From: Kalaharituber pfeilii
Lineage: Eukaryota; Ascomycota; Pezizomycetes; Pezizales; Pezizaceae
Direction of reading: 5' to 3'
Assembly (NCBI GenBank): GCA_015179045.1
Contig: WHUZ01000009.1
Location: 1,488,001 to 1,552,000, forward strand
DNA length: 64,000 nt
Shown here: in pieces, positions 13,000 through 24,886 of the stretch
Layout of the letters: each line of letters begins with the position of its first letter
How positions within the stretch are numbered: position 1 is the stretch's first letter
Program-made: the position numbers and the translations under genes
The notes under the pieces: generated by a model
Told to the model about the DNA's origin: nothing
The model's database searches: none
The model's input: the letters and a program-made list of their open reading frames with translations, nothing else

Positions 13000-14994
13000 T
13001 AAATCGCTACTGCAGATCATCGCAATAGCGACTATCATATAATGTATAGAGGATAATGTAACGGCATGGACGTCAATAAGACAAAACATCAGATATCAGA
13101 AGATCAACACGTGTTAAACCGCCTCCTGTATGCTATGAGCTGCGCAATTATCGTAGGGGCCAAGGAAGTAGCACAAGGATAGGTAGCTAGCTGTGCTAAG
13201 CCTGCAGCATAATTTAAAAGATCGTGCGTTTCTACTAAAATCTCCTCCACCACTCATTTTGGGGCGAGCTGGCAAGCTCCAGCCAGCCTTCAGGATAGCC
13301 AGATGATGCAAGCATTAATGTCGTCGCCATTAGTCAGTCAGGATGCCATCGCTGACAGGTCGGAATTGGACAATTACAGCTGATTGTTTATCAATCAAGT
13401 CATTCCGCTGCTACAAGAAGGTCTCAGTACGCTGCTGTCAGTGGAGTGTAGTCACGTCAAACAACTTTCCTGATCAGTCGTCTTCGGAGGGGAGACTGGT
13501 CCTATATCGCACCAGGCTAAGCATTTTATCCTCTTTGCTATGCGACTTGCGGATTTATTTTTGGGTTCCAATCCTCCCCAACGTAAATAGAGGCCACTTG
13601 TTTGCGTCCTCAAGTGCTCATTTGAACTCGAGAAATGTTACATATGATAAAAGTTTATGGTCACGGCATTGAGTAGTCCCAGAAAGTGTTTGGAGACCGG
13701 GGCGTCTATACCAACATCATAAGTATGTGTATGTTTCACATGCAGATCTACTTGTAACATGTCCACATCATGATACCATGTTCCGTTTACTTTACAAGCC
13801 AATTGACAGACCTCACTAAAAATTACATACTGGCGGCATGTATAATGATACGTGCTCATGTTCCACTTATTTCTGATATAAGGATACACGAGTACAGAGT
13901 TGCACTCGGCTGATACAATCTGCAACCCTCAGATTGCTGTTTCACAGGCTAGTCTGGCCTATGACAGGATCGGCTTGTGGGGGAGTGGAGGAGAATTGAA
14001 GGTTGTGAATCGTTCAAGTGCAAAACAAGCCCCTTCGTGAAGATGGTAGATGGTCATGGCCGTGGAGATCCTTTGAGATGAAACTGAATTATGTTAGGAT
14101 GTATCAAAAGTGTCTAGACAAACACGTACTGCACAAAATACGACTTTGCTGGCCAGCTAATTTCACACTCATGCCATGTGGTATTGCGCCCCACGCTTGG
14201 GCTGTGCTTTTTATCAGGCTGTATCAATCCTAAGAATAAAAAAAGCATGAGGGGCTTTCGACCGTGACGATACGAGACGGGCTAGGGCCCAGTGCATAGC
14301 AGCCAATCGGCACTGGCAGATACGCCCCTCCCTTTTACCGAGGCCAAATCATTTCGTTCGCAAAGCATTTACCGCCGCTGAATTTTAAGAAACACCAGAA
14401 GCAAAAGAAAAGCGAAGGGATACATAGCGCTCATCCCTGGCTGAACCACAACGCAGCACAAAAAAAGGGCACGAAGCAGCTGAGTGCAGTACAAGGCGGG
14501 CAAGAACAATCCCACCCCCCATATCCAGTGACAACAACCAACTATAACAGCACTTCTGTCCTTCCAATACCTGTCCAGCTGCGCTCGGTAACTTGGAGTT
14601 ATTTCCTCCTTGCACACAAGTGCTGCTCCTTCCGTGCCGGTGCCCAGCCGCGGCGGCGTTGTTCACCTCGGCCTGTGCTAGCGTGCGTTAGTAAGGAGGA
14701 GGCCGCTACTCCTGCTTTGGACCCCATCGCCAGCCTCCAGGCGGCACCAGCCGATACCGCCAACCAGCTGGGTGATTCCTCTCCTCGCCCTCAGCGGCCC
14801 ACGGCAATCGTCACACACTCCTTTCTTGGCCAGCAAAGTCAGCAGCAAATCTTCCCCTCTTGACATACATCCATCACATAGCTCTCATTCAGCACCCTTC
14901 CTGGACGCGTCGCTCGCCACTCCTCAACCCCCCCAATACACATCCCACCAGTAACCGAAGGTAAATCACGTCGCTTTCAGTCGGTGACAAAGTC
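13000..14994. other. Intergenic, upstream of PEX13
   Basis: No gene recognised. The first 1.2 kb is AT-rich with short frames only. From about 14500 the sequence becomes C/T-rich with CTCC and CCCC runs, typical of a fungal promoter and leader, and this belongs to PEX13. Confidence 0.5.
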
Positions 14995-16566
14995 ATGGCT
15001 CAGGCTTCCCCGCCAAAACCCTGGGAGAGACGAAGCGGACTGCGTGAGTACATGCTCTGCAATCATTTCCGTCAAATTTCCCTGCCTTTGCTCACATCAC
15101 TGTTGACTGCAATGTATTGAGTATCAGCTTGCTAATGTGTGGATCAATAGCTGCTACATCTGCCGCCCCTATACCCTCAGTCTCAGCACAGGCACCCGCA
15201 CCACCACCACCACCAACTACCGTTTCCGCCCCAACCGCAATGACGGCAACTTCTTCCGCACCACACGCACCTTCCTCAGCTACGACATCGTCCTCAGCTC
15301 CTCCGCCATTACCCTCTAGACCTGCTAATTTGCCCGCCGCCACTGCCACAATGGCAACCACGGGATACTCTCCTTACAACAATGCCAGGTTTGGAGCAAC
15401 ATATGGTGGTTATGGAGGTTTAGGAGGTGCATATGGTGGATATTCGTCGCCTTATAGTCGTTTCGGGGGAATGGGTGGATATGGTGGAGGAATGTATGGT
15501 GGAATGGGTGGGATGGGTGGATTGGGTTATGGAGGCTACGGATATGGATCCGATCCGAACGACCCCAATAGTTTGATGCGGGGAATGGAAAGCAGCACCG
15601 CAGCGACATTTCAGATGATTGAGAGCATTGTCGGTGCTTTTGGCGGTTTCGCACAGATGCTGGAAAGTACGTTCATGGCTACACATAGCTCATTCTTTGG
15701 TGAGTCCGTAATGAACCCAACCTTTCCTGTGAAAAACGCTGCTAACATTCCAGATAGCTATGGTTCAGGTCGCAGAGCAGTTTGGTAACCTCCGTAACAC
15801 GCTTGGACAGATTCTAGGGATATTTACAGTCATGCGGTGGGCACGTATTGCACTCGCCAAGCTGACTGGGCGTCCACTTCCCGCTGGAGATCTCAGCCCA
15901 GCCAGCTTTGCGGCGTTCAATGGGGGGCACGACGGCGCCGTTGGCCCAAATGGAAAACCACTCCCTCGCCCTTCCAAGAAGCCATTCTTCTTCTTCGTTC
16001 TAGCCGTATTTGGGCTTCCCTACCTCATGGGTAAACTGATTCGTACGCTTGCCTCAAAGCAAGAAGAGGAACACAGACGTCAGCTGGCAGCTGCAGGGCT
16101 AATAGACCCTGTAACTGGTGCACCGATCCCAGGCGCTACTCCGATGGCAGCCAATCCCAACGCGCCAATGGATCCATCCAACTTAGAGTTCGCTAGGGTC
16201 AAGTTCGACTACACTCCAGAGGGAACTCAGGCAGGTGTTGATTTAGAAGTGAAGAAGGGTGATTTGGTCGCAATTTTGGGCAAAACTGATCCAATGGGCA
16301 ATCCAAGCCAGTGGTGGCGATGCAGAGCTCGGGATTCGCGGATCGGATACCTTCCAAGTCCGTACTTGGAGATTATTGTCCGGAGACCGAAGACGGAGGC
16401 GGGTCCGGCACCAGCAAGACAAGGACAGACACAGAAGGTGATTGAGGGAATTGATGCGAGCAGGGCGGCGACGATGAATAGCAGCGTCAGCGCGCCTGTG
16501 CTGGGCACGACAAAGCCGGGTGATATTACGCTGGAGAGTTTCCAAAAGAGTCAGTTCTTTTCGTAA
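14995..16566 (+). CDS. PEX13: Peroxisomal membrane protein PEX13 (docking-complex peroxin)
   Basis: Three exons (14995-15043, 15151-15699, 15758-16566) give 468 residues. Pex13 sits in the peroxisomal membrane with Pex14 and docks the cargo receptors Pex5 and Pex7. The N terminus carries the conserved PKPWERR motif (8-14). A Pro/Ala/Ser-rich linker follows, then a Gly/Tyr-rich YGG repeat block (about 88-150), as in other Pex13 proteins. A helical Pex13 region with MVQVAEQFGNLR leads to a hydrophobic segment around 276-292. The C-terminal SH3 domain spans about 344-407, with the ALYDY-equivalent VKFDYTPE, the paired WW at 385-386 and the end motif GYLPSPYLE. The acceptor before exon 3 is the second of two AGs (15756-15757), because only that one keeps the conserved frame. 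Confidence 0.95.
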
Positions 16567-17663
16567 GGAGAATGGGGGTAGTCGGACGACAAAAGGGGTA
16601 AGGAAGGAATAAATGATTGGGACATACGGAGTGGAGGCGTTGGAATGTATAGTGGGTAATTAATAGGATAGGTTCACAAATACCGTATACTCTCGACCGA
16701 AAGAAACCGTATTACATTGGAGACTATGCCATTTTCAATTGGATATAGGATATGGTACGATTTATTCGAATACATCGGATTGGTGGAGAGATATCATGGA
16801 GAGTTTCACTCGTCTGGTTTTAGGTTTCTTGACATCACTTCAATGTGATGAAGGATTGTACCTTCGACCTCGGATTATTATATCCGCCCGCTAGCATTGG
16901 GTGGGATTCAAGCAAACCAACTAATCTACCATTGATAAGGAATTGGGGGTGGAAGAAGAGTTTGCTTTGTTCGAAGCGCTTGTGTCTGTTACCCTCAACA
17001 TTCGATTTCACATCACCACCCACTTGCACCCAAACTATCACTGGTTTTCTTTGTCTCTGATCTTCACATTTCTGCGTTGTAGGAATTTTTTTTTTTTTTT
17101 CCTTTTCTTTTCTCTTTGCTCCTTTCCCTTCCAATTTCGCATCACTACCTCACCAATTTCTGGGCCCTAGTACCATTCTATCAAATATTTCATCTCGTTC
17201 TGTTCCTGCTGACGCTATCCATTGCTATGCCCTTTCTGATTTCATTGGACTGATTCTTCTTTGTTAGTCATTTTTCATCCGCACCGTTGATTTTAGCGCT
17301 TGATTCTTGCTTAGTTCACTGGAGGGGAGGATAGAGGGGTGCAATGATGGACCTATATCGGGGGCAATTAATCACGAAGAGGGTATAGCTCTTTAGGCAC
17401 ATTCTGTAAATATATTCCTTGGATGAAGAAAGTGCGCAGAATCATGGCCAATCTGTGATATATCGACTTGCTAAGCCTCATCAGTATCTATTGATTCTAT
17501 TTATTTCATCAGCACATAATACTACACATCAATCCCTATTATCCAACTTCTCCGTTCCAAACAATGTATCCAAAACAATCACAAGCTCTGGTAAGACCAA
17601 TAAGCACCCAAAAACCGGTATAAAATTACAATGCCAAATTACACTGCAGATATATAAATGAGA
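16567..17663. other. Intergenic between convergent PEX13 and XDH
   Basis: Holds the two 3' ends. A T run of about 15 bases lies near 17087-17101. Short frames show no family resemblance. Confidence 0.55.
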
Positions 17664-18903
17664 TTAAGAATCTTCAACACCCTCAATCAAAATCTTGATG
17701 CCTTTGCCACCCAGGACCTGGTTGAATGCTTCCTCGGCATCACCAAACTTGAAACGTCCTGTAACCAACTCCTTCACGCTGACTCTTCCGGTTGCAATCA
17801 AGTCTACAGCCAACTTGTAGTCTCCAGGACCATATCGGAAGCTACCCTTCATTGTAATCTCCTTGCAGCACATTGTCACAATTGGGAATTCAATCTCTGG
17901 GCGACCCATTCCTGCTTGTACAAAGGTACCACCAGTTCGGAGGACGTGGATAGCAGTAACAATAGATGATTGAGCACCCGAAGCGTCTACAGCCACGTCA
18001 GTACCGGCGCCTAGACCAAAGAGCTCAATCATCTTTTCCGCATTGTTGGCAGGGGTGGAGCCGCCCTGTGTCATTGGGTTGAATGTGCCGGTAGCAGCGT
18101 ACTTCTCGGCGAATGCGAGCCTGTCCTGGTTAATGTCGACGGCAATGATCTTGGCCGCACCAAATGCACGGGCAGCAGAACAGCAGAGAAGACCGATTGG
18201 ACCGGCGCCGAAGACAACAATGGTATTTCCAGGCTTAATTTCAGCTTGCTTCATGATATGGACGCCGACAGAGAGGGGTTCAACAAGGGCGCCCTCCTCG
18301 AGGGAGACGTTCTCTGGAAGCTTAACGCAGAAGTCTTCAGGAAGGACGTAGTATTTGGCGAGAGTACCGTTGTAGGGCGGGGTAGCGGCGAATTTCATTT
18401 CAGGGCAAAGATTGTACTTGCCGGCTTTGCAAGGAACACAGTGACGGCATGGAATACCGGGCTCGAGAGCAACACGGTCTCCAACGTTGAGGGAGGTAAC
18501 ACCTGGCCCGACCTTGGAAATGATACCGGCAGACTCGTGGCCGAGGACCATAGGAGCCTTGACAATGAAGTCACCAATTTTACCGTGTTGCCAGTAGTGT
18601 ACCTGCGGAGATAGATTGCGAGCTTAGCGGGGAGAATTAGATGTTGGAAAAGTGGTAGGGCGGATTACATCTGAGCCACAGATGCCAGTGACCTTCACTT
18701 GAACAAGAACATCTCTGTCCGATTTCAGTTCTGGAATAGGGCGGTCCTCGAAGGCCACCTCATGAGGCTTCTTAAGTACGAAGGAGAGGTTCTGTCATTG
18801 AGTGATGTCAGCAGAGGAGGCGGAAGGACTGTGAGGGGAGTATGCGAGGAATGAGGGGCGCAGCAAGGTGCGGAGGGGAGAAGCTGCTGACCTTTGTAGC
18901 CAT
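17664..18903 (-). CDS. xdhA: D-xylulose reductase / xylitol dehydrogenase (NAD+)
   Basis: Three exons (18903-18892, 18791-18669, 18602-17664) give 357 residues; exon 1 codes only MATK. This medium-chain zinc dehydrogenase oxidises xylitol to D-xylulose, linking xylose and arabinose breakdown to the pentose phosphate pathway in the cytosol. Catalytic zinc ligands are C42 (GICGSD), H67 and E68 (GHE). Four closely spaced cysteines in PCRHCVPCKAGKYNLC form the structural zinc site. The Rossmann motif is GAGPIGL, and an Asp in AVDINQDR suggests NAD rather than NADP. GTLAKYYVLPEDFC and KGSFRYGPGDY match xylitol dehydrogenases more closely than L-arabinitol dehydrogenases. A TATA-like box lies about 125 bp upstream. 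A sorbitol dehydrogenase role cannot be excluded. Confidence 0.92.
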
Positions 18904-19027
18904 CTCCCAATGCGGTAGTATACGGACGCGCGGTCTTGGCGCTGTGTTAGGAGGAGGAAACCGGACGAAGACAGGATATGAGCTGGGCACGGTATTGGGC
19001 TCTGGGCGCGGATCCGCGAGGATGCTG

Positions 19028-19037
19028 TTATATAAAG
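19028..19037 (-). promoter_or_regulatory. TATA-like box upstream of xylitol dehydrogenase
   Basis: The minus strand reads CTTTATATAA about 125 bp upstream of the XDH start codon. Position and sequence suit a fungal TATA element; there is no direct evidence of use. Confidence 0.4.
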
Positions 19038-19095
19038 CTGCCCATGGAAGACAATTGGAACCCCTCTTTCCCTCCCCCACTACAGCCCCACCATC

Positions 19096-19216
19096 GCCGC
19101 CACCACACCACCACCACCACCACCACCTCCTCCTCCTCCCCCTCCAGCTCCTTCTGCTGCTCCTCCTGCTGCTCCTCCTGCTGATCCTGCTGCTCCTGCT
19201 GCTCCTGCTGCTCCTT
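19096..19216. repeat. CCA and CTG/CTC microsatellite
   Basis: A run of CCA units (about 19096-19126) passes into TCC units and then CTG/CTC units. It lies just beyond the XDH TATA box. Frames through it encode only homopolymeric Gln, Val or Gly runs and are artefacts. Confidence 0.85.
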
Positions 19217-20016
19217 CCGCATTGCTACGAGCGGCACGGTTGTATCCAGCATGCTGGCACTTAGCTGATGCAGCCATAGGCCTACTATAACTTAGTGACG
19301 GGCTGTAACTTGGAGAGAGGGACTCGAGGTGGGATGCGCCTTGCGCTGCAGTGGCCGCATGGATGCCGTTAGCGCGGGACATTTGGCGGTGGGGCAATTT
19401 AGGCTAAATCCCTCTGCACTCGCAACGTCAATTGCAATAGCGTACTTATGTACTCGAGTATGTACGTATGTATGCACTTCGGTTAACGCTGCGTGTCGGT
19501 TGATTTGGATTTAGGCATGCGTGATGTTTCTGCAAACGTTTCTATATGCATGATCAATACACTAGAAACATCCATACAAGATACGAACAAAGTATAGCTG
19601 CCATTCTTTCCGATTTAGATAGGGGATACTGCAAAACCTGATCCTTGATGACGATAGGATTATTATAGTCACGAGACCAGGCATATTATACAATAGGCAG
19701 TGTGTAACTCCGTATTAGCAACTGGATTGGGTTTAATGCATTCACCAGTTGTGAGTGCGGAGCTAGAAGCTTACATACATGCATATATGGGCCGAAGCGA
19801 TGTGTATAGCGAGATGAGCACCACAAGAAAGCTAGTTGTACATGTTGCTGTATACAGTAAGTACTGGCTGCTATTAATTTTACCCCCCTCAAGAGACTTG
19901 GATAGAAGGACTAGGTTATCACTCTACTACAGCTTTCATGACCAGGTTCTGAAAGAGCTCCATGTACCGAGTACAAGGCTGTGAACTAGTGAACTTTGTG
20001 AGCAGTCTCGCGGTTG

Positions 20017-20050
20017 CAGTCTCGAACCAGACTACAGCTTAGTGGCTGAC
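20017..20050. repeat. Dispersed 34-bp repeat, copy 1
   Basis: The sequence starting CAGTCTCGAACCAGACTA and ending GCTTAGTGGCTGAC matches 54957-54990 with one mismatch. It folds into two small hairpins: AGTCT/AGACT, and GCTTAGT/ACTAAGC using flanking bases. The reverse strand carries GGTTCGAGACT, which recalls a tRNA B box. Confidence 0.7.
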
Positions 20051-20195
20051 TAAGCTGCTCGTATGATACTACTATGATAGTACCAAAGTTCCTCGTGATC
20101 GAGATGAATAGCTGTTATTTCCGGCCAATTTAAGGTATCAAGTAATCTCTTAGCAATTACTACCTTCGGAGCCCACCTGTTCACGTGCTCAGACT

Positions 20196-20227
20196 CGTGC
20201 TCACCATGTACCGTGCTCACCATGTAC
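20196..20227. repeat. Two tandem copies of a 16-bp unit
   Basis: The unit CGTGCTCACCATGTAC occurs twice head to tail (20196-20211 and 20212-20227) without mismatch. Confidence 0.85.
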
Positions 20228-21921
20228 CGTACCGCTTTCGAGACTCGATTCACTTGTCTACATGGTGCACTGCATTGTTGGTGGCGCACTCCTGTATCCA
20301 CATCTGACATCCTATCCCCTTTATTATCCTAATCAGCCCATGAAGCTTAAGCAAAGTTGCAGCTGAACAGCGACAATGTCTCTCGAACAGCAGAGTTCCA
20401 TGCTGGGGTCTTGTCCTCAGTGGCGGGGGCGGAGGTGCTGGAGGAGATTGATATCTTGGGTATAGTTTTGCATACCTGTTCCCAGACATATTAATGCGGC
20501 ATCTTCCGTCAATGATACCAATGCGACTGACCGGTTTAGAAGCTCAATTGTTGAAATTGATACTCCGTATATTGCTGCGAGGAAAATCAATGACTACCAG
20601 TATTGCGCCAGTTCCCCACTAGTACCAGCCTGTAATGGCGAGAGAGAGGACTCACTTTCCCAGCCTCCCCACAGGCACAGTCACCAAGTTACAATTTGTG
20701 GTTTTGCCAAGGATGAATGACGATGGAGCGGTGAATGTTCAAGGGTTATTGTTAGTCAGCGCCGTGGTTATGAGACGAGATTCGAAACTTGTATCAAGTA
20801 TATAAGATGGTCCCCCGGAAGTTTACCTGATGCCCGGATCCTCTGGCCCTCCATCCAAAGAATGAGTAACAAGGGTAAAAACTTGTGCAGTTTGTGCATC
20901 TGTTGAGTCAACTGCATGGCTGATTCAATGCACCGTACGTCGTCTGCTGGGGATGTAGTCGCACGCCAGCCGCATCACAGCACTGGCCAACGTCACTTGA
21001 GCTGTTCATGTTGGCACAGGATGAAGGATGCGGCCTCATTCGTGGCCGCGAAGGGCCACCGGTACAGCGTCCCGCAAGCTGAGACTGTCCCCAAATACAG
21101 CCATTGGGCAAGCGCACGCAGCTGTGGGATTGCAGCGCCGTGGTCAGCAAGCGCGCCTTACACAGCCTGCTGTCCGGCCATGGCCCTCCCCACCGTCAGT
21201 GCTGCGTCCCACGGCCGTGATCCTCCTCCTGCGCACGACCAAATGCCTTGGATCGACAGGCCAGCCGTAGGCAAGCAGGGCAATGTCCCGTCGCGCGGCT
21301 GGACGCACTCCGCACCTCACCGAGCTGTACGCATAGCTGGGCTCCCCATCGCCTCCGGCCTCGCCCACGGATTGGGCCACACCTTCCGTCTCACCCTCAT
21401 CACTCTCAACTGGACCCCCTCCCCTCCCCTCCCACCAGCGCGCCGCTGCAGGCTCCGCATCTACTTAAGGCCCGGTCCGCTGCTGCGTGCGACAGCCATA
21501 CGCCCTCCCACTCTTTCCGTGCGGCGCTGCAGCAAATCCTCGGTCCAGCGCACGCGCTGCCGGAGCTTACCTAGTGCCCTAAGCCAATACTTAGTCGACC
21601 GGCGGTGCTCCATCACGCTACCCAAGGTTCCCAGCATTAAACTAATCATCCTGACTGCTTACTCACCCTTCCTCAGGCACTTCCTGCCAATCCCGCAATT
21701 GGTGCCGGTCTGCTGACCCACACGCTCCTGGCTCTCCTCGTTGTCCGGCCTGTATCGCCAGATATTCTTCTATTTACTGTGATACCCTGCTTAGCTCCGC
21801 TTCCGTTCCCCGCACCCGCCAAAGGTCCCTCGCTTCAATCCCGTCACCGAGATTCTGAGAGGCCCAAGCCGGCTTCTCGTTCACTCCCGGACCTTGTTTA
21901 GCCCCCCCCACCCAACTCAAC

Positions 21922-22845
21922 ATGAGCGTCACAGCTCCCAGTAGCCCCGAGCCATCATACATGTTTCCGGTTCACCGCCTGCGACGCACCCTTTCGGACC
22001 CTTCAAAGACGCCATTATGTCTCGTGGCTTGCGGCTCCTTTTCCCCAATCACATATATGCATCTCCGCATGTTTGAAATGGCCCTGGACCATGCTACCGC
22101 GCAAGGATTTGAGGTCATTGGAGGCTATCTGTCGCCAGTCGGGGATGCCTACAAAAAGCGTGGCCTTGCGAGTGCAACTCACCGAATCCGCATGTGTCAG
22201 ATGGCAGCAGAGCAGACCTCCAATTGGATAATGGTCGATCCATGGGAAGCCTTGAAAAAGGACTATACACCTACCGCGGCGGTTCTTGATCACTTTGAAG
22301 AGGAAATAAATGTCAAGATGGGTGGGATACAACTTGAAAACGGGGAAATGAGGCACGTTAGGATTGCGTTACTCGCTGGAAGTGATTTGATTGGAACCAT
22401 GGCTGAACCCGGTGTCTGGGGGCAAGCAGATTTGGATCATATACTCGGCGATTACGGTGTTTTTATTATTGAGCGATCTGGCTCCAAGGCAGACAAGGCA
22501 GTTGAATTCATTCCGCAACAATATCATCAGAATATTCATATCATTCGCCAGCTCATTGCAAACGATGTTTCATCGACAAAGATTCGGGACCTTCTTTCCC
22601 AGAGGATGAGTGTCCATTATCTCCTTCCTGCATGCGTGATTGATTATATACAAGAACACGGGCTTTACAGACATGACGCCAACCTGCCCCCGAGACCTAC
22701 ATCTGCCCCACCTCCTGCTCCGGCGATGGGAGGAAGTGGAGGCGGCTCTGGAAGCGGCGCAAGCAAGAAAGGAGGTAAAGTTCCAAAGTCCAAGGGAGAC
22801 GCAGTAGATGCACAGATGAACGGGAGCATGATAAATGGAGCGTAA
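21922..22845 (+). CDS. NMA1: Nicotinamide-nucleotide adenylyltransferase (NMNAT)
   Basis: A single exon gives 307 residues. NMNAT joins ATP with NMN (or nicotinate mononucleotide) to make NAD (or its acid form), the shared final adenylylation of de novo and salvage routes. The nucleotidyltransferase signature is at 37-50: CGSFSPITYMHLRM, where the family usually has GSFNPIT, so Asn is replaced by Ser. The second conserved motif SSTKIRDLL and the end VIDYIQEHGLY are both present. A Pro- then Gly/Ser/Lys-rich tail follows from about residue 252; it is low-complexity and probably disordered. The N-terminal 30 residues are also outside the fold. The start at 21922 follows a C-rich leader, and no nearer in-frame ATG fits. 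Confidence 0.95.
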   Translation: MSVTAPSSPEPSYMFPVHRLRRTLSDPSKTPLCLVACGSFSPITYMHLRMFEMALDHATAQGFEVIGGYLSPVGDAYKKRGLASATHRIRMCQMAAEQTSNWIMVDPWEALKKDYTPTAAVLDHFEEEINVKMGGIQLENGEMRHVRIALLAGSDLIGTMAEPGVWGQADLDHILGDYGVFIIERSGSKADKAVEFIPQQYHQNIHIIRQLIANDVSSTKIRDLLSQRMSVHYLLPACVIDYIQEHGLYRHDANLPPRPTSAPPPAPAMGGSGGGSGSGASKKGGKVPKSKGDAVDAQMNGSMINGA

Positions 22846-23664
22846 AGGAGGACTTCTTGAGAGACTCTGCGCAAGGCCTGGTAACGCCTGCAGGAGTGTC
22901 ATTTTCATAGACACAATTCATCGATGATTGCAGCCTTTCAAAGTTGTGTCCAAAAAAATGCGAGTTGCCATAATCTCTCTAGGATTTTTCTTGGGTTGCT
23001 TCACGCTTTTTCACGCATGCTCTGCGATTCGTCCTCTTATGAATGAATGCATTCCCTGCTATTGTGATATGGCTTGTACTTATTCTCTGAATTGTCGCGC
23101 TGTGCGGTTTAGCAGCCAGATCACCGGGTTAGATATCAGTTATCTGCTTCTTAATGCTTCGGGGTGTGCCTGGAGTAAATTCACTCTATACCACTCCCAT
23201 CCGGGTACCCCAGTACTTAGACATAAGCTTGATGCAAACTCAGTTTTGTCTGTGCTGTACTGGTTTACGGATTCTTGGGACCCTAATATCTACTCCTGTT
23301 GCTTTTCATAATAGACCGAATAAAGATGAAACTGTCCTATCTCCATCGCACCTATCAATTCTATATATACGAGATCATCGATTCACAGAAACTCCGAAGG
23401 AAAAAAGGGAGAAGATATTGGCCGCCAAACAACTGGACAGTCTCAACTCTATTCTCAGCCCTCTAGTATTCTGTTGCATAGTAATCCATAGTTGGATCGC
23501 CCCTGGTGGTTAAATTTTTCTTTTAGAAAAAAAAAAACTTAGCACAGCACAAAGAATCACGTGCATGAAGGCATTGATTAGTCATATATGGACATGATGG
23601 GACCTGGGCTGAGCCCCCCCCTGCGAACCGCTAGCTCGCAACAACGGGACACATCCGCTCGAAG
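22846..23664. other. Intergenic between NMNAT and rhomboid gene
   Basis: An 819-bp gap holding the NMNAT 3' end and the rhomboid promoter. A Cys-rich open frame at 22928-23311 lacks a strong start and family resemblance, so I leave it as untranslated sequence. Confidence 0.5.
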
Positions 23665-24886
23665 ATGTCGTTTCTCCTCGTGCGGAGGCCCCCGCCGCCG
23701 TCATCCCTCATATCCCGGGTAGCGCTGAGGCCGATCTCGCTGTCCTCCCCTACCTCCACCGCCCATGTCGCCGCCACCATCCTGCGAGCTGTGAGACCGC
23801 AACCGGTGTCCGCGCTGTCGGCATTGTCTCGCCATAATCCCAATCCCAAGCGGAATCCATTTGTGAATTTCTTTCGATCGAAAACTCAGCAATTGCTCTG
23901 TCTGCGACGGCAGTATGCGACATTCAAGAAGAACGAGCTTGTACCTCCAAGTCAGGTCAAGGGCAGTGAGAACTTGCCTGAGCGGCCAGAGCAGCAGCTA
24001 CGATTGCTGGATAGGTTGAAGGCTCGAGGTCAGATATCGGACCACAAGGTTCCTCCTACTCTGACGAAAGTAGGGACAATGTCTCCGCTATATTCTCAGC
24101 TATCTAGTTTGATCACTACTTGCTAACGCTGTCACCTGCTAGACACAACGTCTCCTTAAGCCGTTCCTCTTCACAACCGCAGTTTCAATCCTCTCCTATG
24201 CCTACACACTCTACTGGACGCCTCCCTCCATGGACAAACGCATGTTTCCTAGCATCCCCCAATCCGCCGCGACCGTAGGGGGCCTCATACTCGCCAACGT
24301 AGGGATCTTTCTCCTCTGGAAGGTTCCAATTCCACTAAACTGGCGGATCCTAAACAAATACTTCATCTGCGTCCCGGGGCTCCCAGTCTCTTTCTCGCTT
24401 CTCGGTGCCACCTTCAGCCACCAGTCCTTCGTGCACCTCGCGGTAAACTGCTTCGGCTTATACATATTCGGCTCCACCCTCTGCGACCAGATTGGTCGCG
24501 GCAACTTCCTCGGCCTCTACTTTGGCTCTGGAGTGATTTCCAGCTTCGCCAGTCTCGCGTATCACGTCTTCCGCGCGCAGTTCCACGTCTTTGCGCTCGG
24601 AGCCAGTGGAGCGATATCCGGTATCGCAGGCGCGTATGCCTACTTTAATCCAAATAGGGAACTGATGTTTGTGTTTTTCCCGTTCATGACGTTCAAGGCG
24701 GCGCATTTGGTAGGGTTTGGGGCGGGGTTGGAGATATGGGGGCTGATTAGGGGGTATAAGAGGATTGATCATATGGCGCATCTGACAGGGTTGACGGTGG
24801 GAGTGTTGAGTGGGTATGGGATGTGGCACGCGGCGAAAAGGAGGGGAGAGAGAAGAATAAAAAGATGGTGGGGAGAGAGATGGTGA
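23665..24886 (+). CDS. PCP1: Rhomboid-family intramembrane serine protease, mitochondrial type
   Basis: Two exons (23665-24069, 24143-24886) give 382 residues. Rhomboids cleave substrates within the membrane; the mitochondrial Pcp1/PARL branch processes proteins of the inner membrane. The catalytic Ser is in GASG (Ser290), paired with His348 in HMAHLTG. The oxyanion motif HQSFVHLAVN contains His233 and Asn237. Several hydrophobic helices span about 135-360. The N-terminal 80 residues are rich in Arg, Ser and Pro and poor in acids, with RRQYATFKK nearby, which suits a mitochondrial presequence. The very basic C terminus (KRRGERRIKRWW) would face the opposite side of the last helix. PCP1 orthology is inferred from the presequence and layout. 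Confidence 0.9.

Larger units (their letters stand above)
18904..21921. other. Long divergent intergenic region (XDH / NMNAT)
   Basis: The two flanking genes diverge, so this 3-kb stretch holds both promoters. It contains the XDH TATA box and a CCA/CTG microsatellite on the left, a two-copy 16-bp tandem at 20196-20227, and one copy of a dispersed 34-bp sequence at 20017-20050. The part from about 20900 to 21900 is GC-rich and open in several frames at once, but nothing resembles a known protein. Confidence 0.5.

Noticed and set aside
19028..19397. Gln-rich or Val-rich frames through the microsatellite
   Set aside because: They are translations of simple repeats in a promoter.
20916..21716. 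266-residue open frame upstream of NMNAT
   Set aside because: The sequence is GC-rich and open in several frames and on both strands; composition is Pro/Arg/Ser/His-rich with no family motif.
22928..23311. Cys-rich frame just downstream of NMNAT
   Set aside because: No good start codon near its beginning, no signal or family motif; more likely 3' untranslated sequence.
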